A DNA stretch of 64,000 nucleotides from an uncultured bacterium (GCA_942636505.2 CALOGB020000056.1:558001-622000); one strand, 5' to 3'. Shown: positions 1-9,976, counted from the first letter of the stretch. Translations and numbers: made by a program. The notes: a model not told the origin generated them from the letters alone.

Positions 1-554
1 TCGATATCGGCCTGCGCGCGGGGGAGGGTGGCGATCAGGACGCCGAGGCTGGTTTGCGCGCCGGCCGTCGAGGTCGCGAGGTTGCGCGCGTGCGCGGCGG
101 CCTGGTCGATCTCGGAGACCATGCCGCGGCCGATCGCCGCGAGTTGCTCGGTCGCGCCGCCGCCCATCGCCATCAACGCGTTCAATTGTTCGGCGAGGTG
201 CTGGCGGTTAGCGTCGATCGTGTTCGACACAGCGGCGACGGTGCGTTCGAGGCTGGCTGCCTCGTCGCGCATTGCCTGCGCGGTGATGCCGAACCGGTGA
301 GCCTCGCTACGGCTGGTGCGCATCGCGAGCAGCCAGACGATGCCAATCAGCGCCGGGACGACGCAGAGCGCGGCGATGAACTGGACCAAGGCAACCGGCT
401 CGATCGTCGCGAGCGAACCGCGCGCGAGCCACAGCATCGCCGCCAGCCAGACGACCACGATGGCAACCGCGATACCTACGTAAAGGCGTCCGCGATCGGG
501 CGCAGGCTCTTGAAAAACCTCGTCGAAGCCCGTTTCTGTGACGGTGTCGGACAT
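1..554 (-). CDS. Two-TM membrane protein with long helical region, partial
   Basis: The reading frame is open from an ATG at 554 down to the window edge, so only the N-terminal 184 residues are present. An acidic cytoplasmic N-terminus of about 22 residues is followed by two hydrophobic segments (roughly residues 25-43 and 54-78) joined by a short loop. After these the sequence is Ala/Gln/Glu-rich with no prolines until near the edge, as expected for a coiled coil. Other in-frame ATGs lie at 575, 632, 650, 668 and 692 before an upstream stop at 711-713, so the start is uncertain. N-terminal membrane anchors followed by a long coiled coil resemble polarity or segregation proteins such as TipN, but that is only an architectural analogy. 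I do not recognise the family from this fragment. Confidence 0.6.
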   Translation of the reverse strand, partial: MSDTVTETGFDEVFQEPAPDRGRLYVGIAVAIVVVWLAAMLWLARGSLATIEPVALVQFIAALCVVPALIGIVWLLAMRTSRSEAHRFGITAQAMRDEAASLERTVAAVSNTIDANRQHLAEQLNALMAMGGGATEQLAAIGRGMVSEIDQAAAHARNLATSTAGAQTSLGVLIATLPRAQADI

Positions 555-878
555 GTTTTCTATCACCGGATCCATCACGATATCCGCGCGAATGGGATGG
601 GCATTGCCTGCCGACGCGCGAAACCCGATCATTGACGAACCCCCGTTCATGAACTGCGGAAGTATCATGAATTGCGGCGGGACAAAACGCATGATGCGAT
701 CTTTGCGCGTTCATCCGTCCGGTAAGCAGGGCGGCACGGCGTACGATCCGGCGACCATAAGGTTAGGTACCGTACGACGTGCGGTTTCGTGCCTGTAACG
801 CCGAACCGAGCCTTGGCGCAGGGCGGTTCGGCCGAACGCGGGCTTTGCAGGACGGCGCGTACCGCCTAACAGCCTGCG
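555..878. other. Divergent intergenic region, no gene seen
   Basis: This stretch lies between the divergently transcribed partial membrane protein and the nucleotidyltransferase-like gene, so it probably holds both promoters. It also contains the alternative start codons of the leftward gene (575-692). Short open frames here overlap one another and show no recognisable protein. I could not identify a convincing promoter or operator. Confidence 0.4.
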
Positions 879-2060
879 ATGCTTGCCGGCCTATTATTTG
901 CAATTCATGACGCCGACGATCGCCCCGATCGTCTTGCTGCGACCTTGCCCTTCAGCGGCGTGACGTTGATCGAGTATCAGGCGCGGTTGCTGATCGCCGC
1001 CGGCGTTTCGCAGATCATCATCGTGGTCGCGCGCATGACCCCAGAATTGCTCGGGGCGATCAACCGCATCGGACGACGCGGCGTGAGCGTCGATACGGTA
1101 CGATCCGCAATGGAAGCTGGCGAGAAACTTCACCCGCTGGCACCGGTGCTCATGCTCGGCGACGGGCTCGTCACCACCGACGGGATCGTCAAGGCGATGG
1201 CGGTCGAAGAGGGCGACTGCCTGCTCGTCGTCCCTGAGAGCGACGCGGGGCCGGGGTTCGAGCGTGTCGGCGGGCAAATGGCGTGGGCGGGCGTCGCGCG
1301 GCTGAGTTCGAGCCGGATCGCCGAAGTCGCGGGCTTGCCGCAGGATTACGATCTCCAGTCGTCGCTGTTGCGGTTCGCAGTGCAGTCGCGCGCGACACAC
1401 GTGCTGTTGCCGACCGATGCGGTGCGCGGCGGACATGGGATCGAGCGTCAGGCGCGGACTCTGGAAGAGCGCGGGCGCGCGGTACTGATGACGATCGTGT
1501 CGGGGCGGCGGGGCTGGTTCGACCGCTTCGTGCTGGCCCCAATAGCGCGGCTTGCGTTGCCACTGCTGGTCGATCGTGGTGCGGCGGGCACCACGGTTGG
1601 AGCCGCCGGCACAGCGCTGGGCGTGGCCGGATTGGTGACGATCGGCTTCGGGCTGCCGTCGATCGGTCTCGTATTGTCCCTCGTCGGATGCATAGCCTTG
1701 GCACTCGGCTCGGTGCTCAGCGGACTGCGCGACGATGCGCCGATGGCCCGTGGGCAGACCCTGGCGATCGGCGGCGTGGCTGCGGCATCGATTCTGGTCT
1801 TCGCGTTTTTCGTCAGTGGCTATGCGGGAAACAACACCGCATTGGCGATCGGTACCGCGCTCGTCGCGATCGGCGCGCTGGCCGAGCGCGCCATCCTCGA
1901 GCGCGAACGGCAGATGTGGTGGGGAAGTCCGGCGGCCTATCTCCTGACCGTCGCGCTGTTCGCGATCCTGGGGTTCCCGGTGTTCGGGCTCGGCTTGACG
2001 GCGGTGTATGCCACGGCGACGCTCACCGTCGTGATCGAGCGACTTCGCCGAACGCCTTAG
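879..2060 (+). CDS. Nucleotidyltransferase-like protein fused to a membrane domain
   Basis: The 393-residue protein has two parts. Residues 1-210 look like a GT-A/nucleotidyltransferase fold: an N-terminal strand (LAGLLFAIHDADD), a helix beginning LIEYQARLLIAAGVSQIIIV, and the GDGLVTTDGIV and LLVVPESD segments expected around the metal site. Residues 225-393 contain four or five hydrophobic segments in a layout resembling CDP-alcohol phosphatidyltransferases, but the hallmark DG-x2-AR-x8-G-x3-D-x3-D motif is not visible. Families with this fusion make phosphoinositol-type headgroups. Here the membrane half appears degenerate, so substrate and activity are unknown. The start codon lacks a strong ribosome binding site. 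The gene stands 35 nt before the DUF2336 gene and could be cotranscribed with it. Confidence 0.6.
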   Translation: MLAGLLFAIHDADDRPDRLAATLPFSGVTLIEYQARLLIAAGVSQIIIVVARMTPELLGAINRIGRRGVSVDTVRSAMEAGEKLHPLAPVLMLGDGLVTTDGIVKAMAVEEGDCLLVVPESDAGPGFERVGGQMAWAGVARLSSSRIAEVAGLPQDYDLQSSLLRFAVQSRATHVLLPTDAVRGGHGIERQARTLEERGRAVLMTIVSGRRGWFDRFVLAPIARLALPLLVDRGAAGTTVGAAGTALGVAGLVTIGFGLPSIGLVLSLVGCIALALGSVLSGLRDDAPMARGQTLAIGGVAAASILVFAFFVSGYAGNNTALAIGTALVAIGALAERAILERERQMWWGSPAAYLLTVALFAILGFPVFGLGLTAVYATATLTVVIERLRRTP

Positions 2061-2095
2061 GCGGACCTTAACGTCCGGAGGCTAAGCACGGGATC

Positions 2096-3193
2096 ATGTC
2101 GGTCGGTCCAGACCCAGTGCGTGACGTCGTGTCGCCCTATGATCCCGTTGCGCGAGCGGAGGATGCACGCCTGCGCGCGGACGCGCGGCTGACCGGAACG
2201 ATCGCGGATTTCTTTCTCGATGCCGATGCACGGCTCGACGACCGGACGCGACTGATGCTCGCGCAGGTGCTCGGCGCGATCGTCGAGGCGATCGAATGGG
2301 ACATCCGCCGACATGCCGCACGGCTGCTCGCGGGTGGCGGAGCGACGCAGGCCGGCGAGGCGATGCTGAAGGCCGGGGCGGGGGGCGTACTCGATCGGCT
2401 CACGCGGGCGGGATTGCTCCGCGACGAAGAATTGATGGACGAACTGATCGCGCGCGTGCGGCATGACCTGATCGCCGCGTCGTTGCCGGTCGAGGTCGCG
2501 GAACCCGACGAAGCGAGCTTGCTGGTGCGGCTGGCGGGGGTGCCGGACAGCGTGGTGGCGTCGGCGGCGTCTGCATTGCTGGCTGCGGAAAGCCGGCGGC
2601 GGGTGGCGAACGAGCAGGGATCGGTCGGCGGCAGCGAGTTGCCCGCCGAACTGCATAATCGGCTGGTCTGGTGGGTGGCGGCGGCTGTCCGCGATGGCTT
2701 GAAGTCCGTCACGCGCGAAAGCGACCGGGCGATCACCGATGCGGCTCAGCGCAGTCTCGCGGCACATGACGAAGGCGAGCGACCCGATGCGGTGGCGACG
2801 CGGCTCGCTGGTGCGCTCGATGCGCGACCAAACGAATTGCCCGCGGTGCTGGTCGAATCGATCGGCGACCGACGGCTGTCGTTGTTCGTCGCGGTGCTGG
2901 CGCATGCGATCGGCATCGCGTTCGATCAGGCGCGGGCGATCACGCTCGATCCGGAGGGCGATCGGTTGTGGCTCGCGTTGCGTGCGATCGATCTCGATCG
3001 GCCGACGATCGCACGGATCGGGCTGGCGCTGTCGGAGGCTGATCCGCGGCGGGATATCGAGGCGTTTGCGGATGCGCTCGACGCGATCGTATCGATCGGC
3101 GTCGAGGATGCGCGGGCGTCGATCGCACCGTTGGCACTGAACCGCGATTTTCGGATGGCGTTGCGCGCGCTGGCGCGTACGGATCGGCGATGA
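2096..3193 (+). CDS. DUF2336 family protein
   Basis: This 365-residue soluble protein is strongly helical and rich in Ala, Arg, Asp and Leu, with the repeated-helix pattern of the alphaproteobacterial DUF2336 family (for example residues 30-60, then helices through the C-terminus). No catalytic motif is evident and there is no signal peptide or TM segment. Its stop codon overlaps the start of the downstream kinase-like gene (ATGA at 3190-3193), so the two are translationally coupled and probably act together. The role of the family is not established. A partner or scaffold for the signalling protein is an inference from coupling only. Confidence 0.75.
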   Translation: MSVGPDPVRDVVSPYDPVARAEDARLRADARLTGTIADFFLDADARLDDRTRLMLAQVLGAIVEAIEWDIRRHAARLLAGGGATQAGEAMLKAGAGGVLDRLTRAGLLRDEELMDELIARVRHDLIAASLPVEVAEPDEASLLVRLAGVPDSVVASAASALLAAESRRRVANEQGSVGGSELPAELHNRLVWWVAAAVRDGLKSVTRESDRAITDAAQRSLAAHDEGERPDAVATRLAGALDARPNELPAVLVESIGDRRLSLFVAVLAHAIGIAFDQARAITLDPEGDRLWLALRAIDLDRPTIARIGLALSEADPRRDIEAFADALDAIVSIGVEDARASIAPLALNRDFRMALRALARTDRR

Positions 3194-4581
3194 GCGTGTT
3201 CGACCCTTCGATCGAAAGTCCGATTGCGCATGCGATCGTCGCACCCGACGGTTCGCTGTCGTTTGCGGACCCGGCGCTGATCGCACTCAACCAGCGCGCG
3301 GGCGGGATGCGCGGCGCGCCGCTGGCGGTGCCGCAACTCGCGACGATCGCGCGGCTCGCACGGCGGCTCGGCATCGTCGTGTCGCGCGGCGTGGTGGTGG
3401 CGGATGACGAGACCGACGTCGACCTCTGGGTCCGCGCGCAACCGGACGGCGAGAATGTGCGGCTGACGGTCAGCGGCTGGCGCGAGATCGCCGCGTGGCG
3501 TCCGACCCGGCCTGCACCCGACGCGCAGAATGATTTCCTCGGCAGCGATACCGACTGGCGATGGGAGACCGATTCCGCGCTGCGATTGACGTTCGTGACG
3601 CTCGATGCGGGGCCGAAGCACGGCTTCGATGCCTTCGCGCTGCTCGGCCAGCCGCTGACCGCGATGTTTGCGCTCGATGCCGGTACGGACGGGACGTTGC
3701 CGATCCTCGATGCGCTTGCCCGGCGACGGGCGATGGCGGCGCAACCGGCGCGGTTACGGAGTTCGGGACGGGCGGTAACGCTGACCGCGACCGTGCGCCA
3801 CGATGCGTCGGGCGATTTCGCCGGGTTTGTCGGCGTCGTGCACATGGTCGTCGAGGACGTCGCGCCGTCCCCTGAAACCGCAACGGCAACCGCGACGCTG
3901 TCGCCGACCTTCACGAGTGGGCTCGACAAGGCGTTGCGGATCCCGCTCGCGCGGATCGTCGCCAACGCCGACAGCATCAACGCGCAGGCCGATGGCCCGG
4001 TGCAGCATGATTATGCCGATTACGCCGCGGATATCGCCAGCGCGGGGCGGCATCTGCTCGAACTGGTCGATGACCTCGTCGATCTCCAGGCGGTCGAGCG
4101 TCCGGACTTCGCGCTGCCACCCGAGCCGATCGACCTCGCCGACGTCGCCCGCCGCGCCGCGGGTCTGCTGACCGTACGCGCCAGCAATGCCGAGGTGACG
4201 ATCGTGCGGCCGGCGATGGACGCACGCGTGCCGGCCCTCGGCGATTTCCGGCGTGTGCTGCAGATCCTCGTCAATCTCGTCGGCAACGCGGTGCGCTATT
4301 CCCCCGCGGGGTCGCATGTCGCGGTGTCGGTGGAGCGGTCCGAGACGCAGGCGATCGTCGTCGTCGCGGATCAGGGCAAGGGTGTCGCGCCCGAGGATCA
4401 GGTCCGGATTTTCGAGAAGTTCGAGCGGGTCGATCCGTCGGAGGCCGGCGGCAACGGGCTCGGCCTATATATCGCACGGCGCCTGGCGCGGGCGATGCAA
4501 GGCGATCTCACGATCGAAAGCGCGCCCGGCGAGGGCGCGCGATTTATCCTGACGTTACCGGCGGATCCTGCGCGCTACTAG
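3190..4581 (+). CDS. Histidine-kinase-like sensor protein lacking the H-box His
   Basis: The 463-residue protein has an N-terminal PAS-like region (about 1-220), a HisKA-like two-helix region (about 238-300) and a HATPase_c domain. The ATP-binding boxes are intact: N box ILVNLVGNAVRYSP, G1 box DQGKGVAPED, F box FEKFERV, G2 box GGNGLGLYIARRLA. The H-box aligns as F-x4-D-K-A-L-R-I-P-L against the canonical F-x4-S-H-E-L-R-T-P-L, placing Lys247 where the phospho-accepting His belongs. There is no TM segment, so it is cytosolic. It is coupled to the DUF2336 gene by a 4-nt overlap and ends 27 nt inside the convergent small membrane protein gene. Either it is a pseudokinase or it has another phospho-acceptor. 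Confidence 0.85.
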   Translation: MSVFDPSIESPIAHAIVAPDGSLSFADPALIALNQRAGGMRGAPLAVPQLATIARLARRLGIVVSRGVVVADDETDVDLWVRAQPDGENVRLTVSGWREIAAWRPTRPAPDAQNDFLGSDTDWRWETDSALRLTFVTLDAGPKHGFDAFALLGQPLTAMFALDAGTDGTLPILDALARRRAMAAQPARLRSSGRAVTLTATVRHDASGDFAGFVGVVHMVVEDVAPSPETATATATLSPTFTSGLDKALRIPLARIVANADSINAQADGPVQHDYADYAADIASAGRHLLELVDDLVDLQAVERPDFALPPEPIDLADVARRAAGLLTVRASNAEVTIVRPAMDARVPALGDFRRVLQILVNLVGNAVRYSPAGSHVAVSVERSETQAIVVVADQGKGVAPEDQVRIFEKFERVDPSEAGGNGLGLYIARRLARAMQGDLTIESAPGEGARFILTLPADPARY

Positions 4582-4758
4582 GATCAGCGCGAGGCCGAAC
4601 GCGGCGAGGAATGCGCCGCGATCCGCCCATGGCCGCTGATCGAGCATGAAACTCGACTGCGGCCAGTGGACGTACCCGAGCCCCTGACCGATCCAGAGCA
4701 GACCCATCAGCGCACTGAGCACGCCGACGATCATCAGGATCGGCCGGAGCGTCTTCAT
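4555..4758 (-). CDS. Small two-TM membrane protein (67 aa)
   Basis: This 67-residue protein has two hydrophobic helices, about residues 6-28 and 47-62, joined by a polar loop, and ends in basic residues (RRIRR), suggesting an inner-membrane protein with a cytoplasmic C-terminus. Its ATG overlaps the gltA stop codon by 1 nt (TGATG on the minus strand), so it is translationally coupled to citrate synthase. Its 3' end overlaps the tail of the convergent kinase-like gene by 27 nt. I do not recognise a family with a known function. Confidence 0.75.
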   Translation of the reverse strand: MKTLRPILMIVGVLSALMGLLWIGQGLGYVHWPQSSFMLDQRPWADRGAFLAAFGLALILVARRIRR

Positions 4759-6041
4759 CAGCGTGACGCCATCGGGACGTAGTCACGCGCGGTCGGGCCG
4801 CTGTAGAGCTGGCGCGGACGGCCGATCTTCTGGTCGGGATCGGTGATCATCTCGTTCCACTGCGCGACCCAGCCGACGGTGCGGGCGAGCGCGAAGAGGA
4901 CGGTGAACATCGACGTCGGGAAGCCGATCGCCGACAGGATCACGCCCGAATAGAAATCGACGTTCGGGAAGAGCTTCTTCTCGATGAAGTACGGATCGCT
5001 GAGCGCCAGACGCTCAAGCTCGATCGCGACGTCGAACACGGGGTCGGTGACACCCAGTTCGCCGAGCACTTCCTTGACGGTCGTCTGCATGACGGCCGCG
5101 CGCGGATCGTAGTTCTTGTAGACGCGGTGACCGAAGCCCATCAGGCGGAACGGATCGTTCTTGTCCTTGGCGCGGGCGATGTACTCGGGGATCCGGTCGA
5201 CGGTGCCGATCTCGTGCAGCATGTTGAGTGCGGCTTCGTTGGCGCCGCCATGCGCGGGGCCCCAAAGGCAGGCGATGCCGGCCGCGATGCACGCGAACGG
5301 GTTGGCGCCCGACGAGCCGGCGAGACGGACGGTCGAGGTCGACGCGTTCTGCTCGTGATCGGCGTGGAGGATGAAGATGCGGTCCATCGCCTTTTCGACG
5401 ATCGGGTTCACGACGTACTTCTCGGCAGGGACACCGAACGTCATCTTCAGGAAATTGCCGGTGTAGCTCAGCGTGTTGTCCGGATAGACGAACGGCTGGC
5501 CGACGCTGTACTTGTACGCCATCGCGGCAATCGTCGGCATCTTGGCAATCAGGCGGTGCGACGCGATGACGCGCTGTGCCGGATCGTGGATGTCCGTCGA
5601 ATCGTGATAGAACGCCGAGAGCGCGCCGACGACGCCGCACAGGATCGCCATCGGATGCGCGTCGCGGCGGAAGCCACGGAAGAACTGCGCGAGCTGCTCG
5701 TGCACCATCGTGTGGCGCGTGATCGTGTTGGAAAAGTTCGCCAGCTCGTCTTCGCTCGGCAGTTCGCCGTTGAGCAGGAGGTACGCGACCTCCATGAAGT
5801 TCGACTGTTCGGCCAGCTCGCCGATCGTGTAGCCGCGGTGCAGCAGCGTGCCTGCGTCACCGTCGATATAGGTCAGCTTCGACTGGCACGACGCCGTCGA
5901 GGTGAAGCCCGGATCATAGGTAAAATTGTCCGTCTGCGCGTACAGCTTGCGGATATCGATGACATCGGGTCCGACCGTACCGGACATCACCGGATACTCG
6001 AAATCCTTGCCGTCGACCTTGAGGGTTGCGGTCTCGCTCAT
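4758..6041 (-). CDS. gltA: Citrate synthase (type II)
   Basis: Citrate synthase condenses acetyl-CoA with oxaloacetate to start the TCA cycle. The 427-residue length is typical of the hexameric, NADH-sensitive type II enzymes of Gram-negative bacteria. Visible landmarks are the N-terminal strand domain, the conserved [13 protein letters not shown] region, the [10 protein letters not shown] active-site segment, the [12 protein letters not shown] loop and the [14 protein letters not shown] signature that carries a catalytic His. A good ribosome binding site (GAGGAAGGA) precedes the ATG. It lies 25 nt downstream of gltX on the same strand and is followed by the overlapping 67-residue membrane protein gene, so the three probably form one transcript. 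Confidence 0.97.
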   Translation of the reverse strand: MSETATLKVDGKDFEYPVMSGTVGPDVIDIRKLYAQTDNFTYDPGFTSTASCQSKLTYIDGDAGTLLHRGYTIGELAEQSNFMEVAYLLLNGELPSEDELANFSNTITRHTMVHEQLAQFFRGFRRDAHPMAILCGVVGALSAFYHDSTDIHDPAQRVIASHRLIAKMPTIAAMAYKYSVGQPFVYPDNTLSYTGNFLKMTFGVPAEKYVVNPIVEKAMDRIFILHADHEQNASTSTVRLAGSSGANPFACIAAGIACLWGPAHGGANEAALNMLHEIGTVDRIPEYIARAKDKNDPFRLMGFGHRVYKNYDPRAAVMQTTVKEVLGELGVTDPVFDVAIELERLALSDPYFIEKKLFPNVDFYSGVILSAIGFPTSMFTVLFALARTVGWVAQWNEMITDPDQKIGRPRQLYSGPTARDYVPMASR

Positions 6042-6066
6042 GCTTGTATCCTTCCTCGAAATCTTA

Positions 6067-7497
6067 TCAGCTAGCCATCCGGTCGGCGATACGACCGAGG
6101 CTTTCGTCGCGCCCGAGCAGGTCGAGTACGTCGAATATTCCCGGCGACGTCTTGCGTCCCGTCAGCGCGGCGCGAAGCGGCTGTGCGACCTGGCCGAGCT
6201 TGACGCCCCGCGCTTCGGCCACGCGCCGTACCGCGCCTTCGAGCGCCTCCGTATCCCACTCGGCGAGCGCGTCAAGTTCGGCATGGGCATTGACCAAAAT
6301 CGAACTCGCTTCACCCTGCAAAAGGCTCGCCGCAGCGTCATCCATCGCCAGGGGACGCTGGCTGAACAGGAAATTCGACCCTTCGGCGAGCTCGTTCAGG
6401 TTTGCGGCACGTGGCTTCAGGACGGGCATTGCGCGAGTCAGAAGATCGAGTCCGCCGGTCGGCAGGTCGTGGCCGAGACGATCCGCCGCGAGTTGCGCAA
6501 GGCGCGCGTCGTCGGCTTCGCGGATGTAATGGCCATTGAGGTTCTCGAGCTTCTTCAGGTCGAAACGTGACGGCGACTTGCCGACGCCCGACAGGTCGAA
6601 CCACTCGACTGCCTGCTCGCGGCTGATGATCTCGTCGTCGCCATGACCCCAGCCGAGCCGGAGCAGGTAATTATCGAACGCCTCGGGGAGGATGCCCATC
6701 TCGTCGCGGTAGGCCTCGATGCCGACCGCGCCGTGACGCTTAGACAGCTTGGCGCCGTCGGGGCCGTGGATCAGGGGGATGTGCGCGTAGATCGGCTCGG
6801 GCCAGCCCATCGCGCGGTAGATCGGCAACTGGCGGAACGCGTTGTTGAGGTGATCGTCGCCGCGAATGACGTGCGTGACGCCCATGTCGTGATCGTCGAC
6901 GACGACCGCGAGCATGTAGGTCGGTGTGCCGTCCGAGCGGAGGAGCACGAGGTCGTCGATCTCTTCGTTCTTGACCGTGACCGCGCCTTGCACGCGGTCC
7001 TCGATCGTGACGGCACCTTCCTGCGGCGCGCGCAGGCGGACGACATGGGGGAGGTTGGGCGCTTCGCTCTCGGGACGATCGCGCCAAGGGCTGCGGATGC
7101 GGAGCGGCTTCTTCGCGGCCTGCGCCTCGGCACGCATCGCGGCGATCTCGTCGTTGGTCATGTAGCAGCGATACGCGTGGCCATTCGCGACCATCTCGTG
7201 TGCGACCTGCGCATGGCGCTCTGCACCGGCGAACTGCATGACGACGTCGCCGTTCCAGTCGAGCCCGAGCCAGCGCATCCCGTCTATGATCGCGTCGATC
7301 GCCGGCTGGGTCGAGCGGACCCGGTCGGTATCCTCGATCCGGAGCAGGAACTTGCCGCCATTGGCCTTGGCAAACAGCCAGTTGAACAGCGCGGTGCGCG
7401 CGCCGCCAAGATGCAGGAACCCCGTCGGCGACGGAGCGAAACGGGTAACCACGGGTGCGGCCGCATTGGCGGTGCCCGTATCAGATATTGCGCCCAA
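6067..7497 (-). CDS. gltX: Glutamate--tRNA ligase
   Basis: GltX charges tRNA-Glu in the cytosol. It has the class I signature [21 protein letters not shown] (HLGG variant of the HIGH motif) close to the N-terminus and the AKLSKRHG form of KMSKS near mid-protein, then the C-terminal anticodon-binding helices. The open frame extends back to 7587, but that would overlap the start of the divergent comEC gene by 51 nt. The TTG at 7497, which has a GGGAG about 9 nt upstream, is my preferred start and gives 476 residues. A GTG just before the VTRFAPSP segment is another possibility. gltA follows 25 nt downstream. Confidence 0.92.
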   Translation of the reverse strand: MGAISDTGTANAAAPVVTRFAPSPTGFLHLGGARTALFNWLFAKANGGKFLLRIEDTDRVRSTQPAIDAIIDGMRWLGLDWNGDVVMQFAGAERHAQVAHEMVANGHAYRCYMTNDEIAAMRAEAQAAKKPLRIRSPWRDRPESEAPNLPHVVRLRAPQEGAVTIEDRVQGAVTVKNEEIDDLVLLRSDGTPTYMLAVVVDDHDMGVTHVIRGDDHLNNAFRQLPIYRAMGWPEPIYAHIPLIHGPDGAKLSKRHGAVGIEAYRDEMGILPEAFDNYLLRLGWGHGDDEIISREQAVEWFDLSGVGKSPSRFDLKKLENLNGHYIREADDARLAQLAADRLGHDLPTGGLDLLTRAMPVLKPRAANLNELAEGSNFLFSQRPLAMDDAAASLLQGEASSILVNAHAELDALAEWDTEALEGAVRRVAEARGVKLGQVAQPLRAALTGRKTSPGIFDVLDLLGRDESLGRIADRMAS

Positions 7498-7536
7498 CCG
7501 CGGGTGCTCCCAGACTGATGAAACAATGGAGAAACG

Positions 7537-9777
7537 ATGGCCATGACAGCCGTCGCCGCCCCTAGCATGCGTCCTTGGCGGCGACAAATGGGCGTGCCGC
7601 GATGGGGGGCTGTCGTCGGGCTTGCCGTGGAGCGCTGGCTGGAGGCGGAGCGCGACCAGCTGGTGTTGTGGCTGCCGGTGGTGCTGGGGGCTGGGATCGC
7701 GCTGTGGTTCGCGTTGCCGGACCCGGCGGCGTGGTGCGTAGCGATGCTGCTGCTGGTGGCGAGCGGGTTGGCATGTCTGGCGGTCGGGCAGGGCGGGCGT
7801 GCGGCGCGTGGGCTGGCGATTGGGTTGCTGACGGCGGCGCTGGGGCTGGCGCTGATCTGGGGGCGATCGGAGTCGGTGGCACGACCGGTTCTAGGTGGAC
7901 CGACGATCGCGAGCTTCTCCGCCAGGGTCGAAGCGATCGAGCCGCTGGTGGCGCGTAAGCTGGTCCGGCTGACGCTCCTACCGATCGGGAAGGGCGCCGA
8001 GACCGACGGGCAACCGGTGACCCTGCCATACCGCGTCCGCGTCAATCTTGCAGAAGGGGATGCGCCCAAGTTGCTGGGAACGGGAGCGGTCGTGCGTCTG
8101 CGAGCCCGGCTGATGCCGCCCCCGCTGCCCGCGGTGCCGGGCGCCTATGATTTCGCTAGGGTCGCCTGGTTCAGCGGGATCGGCGCGACTGGGCGGGGCT
8201 TCGCACCGGTAGTCGTGACAACGCCGAGCGGGTCGGGAGCTGGTATCCGTGTCGCGCTCTCACACCATATTGTGTCGCGACTGGACGGCAGCGCGGGCGG
8301 AATCGCCGCAGCGCTCGCGACTGGCGACGTCGGTGCCATCAGCGAAGAGGATTCGGAGGCGATGCGCCGCGCTGGGCTCGCGCATCTGCTGTCGGTGAGC
8401 GGGTTGCATATTACGGCTGCGGTAGCCGCAACTATGCTGATCGTGTTGCGGCTGCTCGCGCTGAGTCCGTGGCTGGCTTTGCACGCGCGATTGCCGTTGA
8501 TTGCTGCGCTGGCGGGAGCTGCGGCAGCGATCGGTTATACGTTGCTAACCGGGAGTCAGGTTCCGACGATCCGGTCGTGCGTCGCTGCGCTGCTTGTGTT
8601 GGCGGCGCTGGCGATGGGGCGCGAGGCGATGACCTTGCGGCTCGTCGCGGCGGGGGCGGCGTGCGTCATGCTCGTGCTGCCCGAATCGGCGGCGGGGCCG
8701 AGCTTCCAACTCTCGTTCGCGGCAATCACTGCGATAATGGCGCTGCACGAGCATCCGGTGATCCGCGCGTTTTTCGGTCCGCATGAGGAGGGGCGGGGGC
8801 GCAAACTAGGGCGCGGTGTCGCATCACTGTTGCTGACGGGGCTGCTGGTCGAACTCGCGCTGATGCCGATTGCGGTATATCATTTTCACAAGGCCGGGCT
8901 GTACGGCGCGTTCGCCAACATCGTCGCGATCCCGTTGACGACGTTCGTCGTGATGCCGCTGGAGGCGTTGGCACTGCTGCTCGATGCTGGCGGCCTGGGT
9001 GCGCCGATCTGGTGGCTGGTCCAGCGCTCGCTTGATGCTCTGCTCTGGCTCGCGCATATTGTGGCCAGCGCTCCCGGCTCGGTGCGGTCGTTGCCCGCGA
9101 TGCCGACGGCGGCGTTCGCGTTTATGATCGTCGGTGGCATCTGGATCGCCTTGTGGCGAACGCGGTGGCGGCGGCTCGGGCTGGTACCGCTGACGATCGG
9201 TGCGATCTGGGCGCTGACGACGCCAGCCCCGGATGTTCTCGTGACCAGTGACGGGCGCCATGTCGCGGTGCGGACGGCAGCGGGGCTCGCGATGCTGCGC
9301 GATCGGGCCGGCGACTATACGCGCGACATGCTGGCGGAGAACGGCGGGGTGGACGGCGAGCCGCTGTTGCTGGCGGACCAACCCGATGCGCGGTGCAGTC
9401 GTGATCTGTGCGTCACCGATATCGCCGCACGGGGACGGATGTGGCGGGTCCTTGCGACGCGGAGCGCCTATATGGTCCCGATCGCCGAGCTGATCGCCGC
9501 CTGTCGCAACGCCGACGTTGTTGTCAGCGAGCGCGGTCTGCCGAAACACTGTGTGCCGCGGTGGCTGAAACTGGATCGTCGTGTGCTCCGGCGGACGGGC
9601 GGCGTCGCGCTGACCTTGGGAAGCGGGACAGTCGTGACCATCCTGAACGCAGGCGATCGTCACCCCTGGCGCGATTCGCCTCTCCTCGAACGCACCGCGT
9701 ACGCGTTCCGGCCACGCCATGACCGGTTTCACGGTATTGCGTCGGCGTTTCGCGCCAGCCGAGGCCGTCAAAAATAG
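7537..9777 (+). CDS. comEC: ComEC/Rec2-type DNA uptake channel protein
   Basis: ComEC forms the inner-membrane channel that carries single-stranded DNA into the cytosol during transformation. The 746-residue protein has N-terminal TM helices (about residues 40-110), a periplasmic DUF4131/OB-like region, and the competence domain with the signature [16 protein letters not shown] followed by many TM helices to about residue 560. The C-terminal part is soluble, where ComEC proteins often carry a metallo-beta-lactamase-like domain, but I see no HxHxDH metal motif, so that domain seems degenerate. The start follows a GGAG 7 nt upstream. It is divergent from gltX with only about 40 nt between the preferred starts. 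No other competence gene is in the window. Confidence 0.92.
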   Translation: MAMTAVAAPSMRPWRRQMGVPRWGAVVGLAVERWLEAERDQLVLWLPVVLGAGIALWFALPDPAAWCVAMLLLVASGLACLAVGQGGRAARGLAIGLLTAALGLALIWGRSESVARPVLGGPTIASFSARVEAIEPLVARKLVRLTLLPIGKGAETDGQPVTLPYRVRVNLAEGDAPKLLGTGAVVRLRARLMPPPLPAVPGAYDFARVAWFSGIGATGRGFAPVVVTTPSGSGAGIRVALSHHIVSRLDGSAGGIAAALATGDVGAISEEDSEAMRRAGLAHLLSVSGLHITAAVAATMLIVLRLLALSPWLALHARLPLIAALAGAAAAIGYTLLTGSQVPTIRSCVAALLVLAALAMGREAMTLRLVAAGAACVMLVLPESAAGPSFQLSFAAITAIMALHEHPVIRAFFGPHEEGRGRKLGRGVASLLLTGLLVELALMPIAVYHFHKAGLYGAFANIVAIPLTTFVVMPLEALALLLDAGGLGAPIWWLVQRSLDALLWLAHIVASAPGSVRSLPAMPTAAFAFMIVGGIWIALWRTRWRRLGLVPLTIGAIWALTTPAPDVLVTSDGRHVAVRTAAGLAMLRDRAGDYTRDMLAENGGVDGEPLLLADQPDARCSRDLCVTDIAARGRMWRVLATRSAYMVPIAELIAACRNADVVVSERGLPKHCVPRWLKLDRRVLRRTGGVALTLGSGTVVTILNAGDRHPWRDSPLLERTAYAFRPRHDRFHGIASAFRASRGRQK

Positions 9778-9783
9778 AACTGG

Positions 9784-9934
9784 TTCACGCGAAGGCGCAA
9801 AGGCGCGAAGGTGATGCGGCTCGGGAGGCTTTACACTTCCATGAACGATAGGCCGACGTAAGTTTTTTGCCGTCTGCGAAAGCCGGGCGCTGATCCAGGC
9901 ACCATATCTTCGCGCCTTTGCGCCTTCGCGTGAA
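9784..9934. repeat. Perfect 27-bp inverted repeat, 97-nt spacer
   Basis: The left arm at 9784-9810 (beginning ttcacgcgaaggcgcaaagg) and the right arm at 9908-9934 are exact reverse complements over 27 bp, read directly from the sequence. It lies just downstream of comEC. Repeats of this composition, alternating 9-bp GCG-AAG-type units, are known as dispersed intergenic repeats in many bacteria. The perfect pairing suggests a strong RNA hairpin or a miniature mobile unit. Confidence 0.85.
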
Positions 9935-9976
9935 CAAAATCTTCCGTCGTCGCATACGGTCACAGCGAGATGAACC

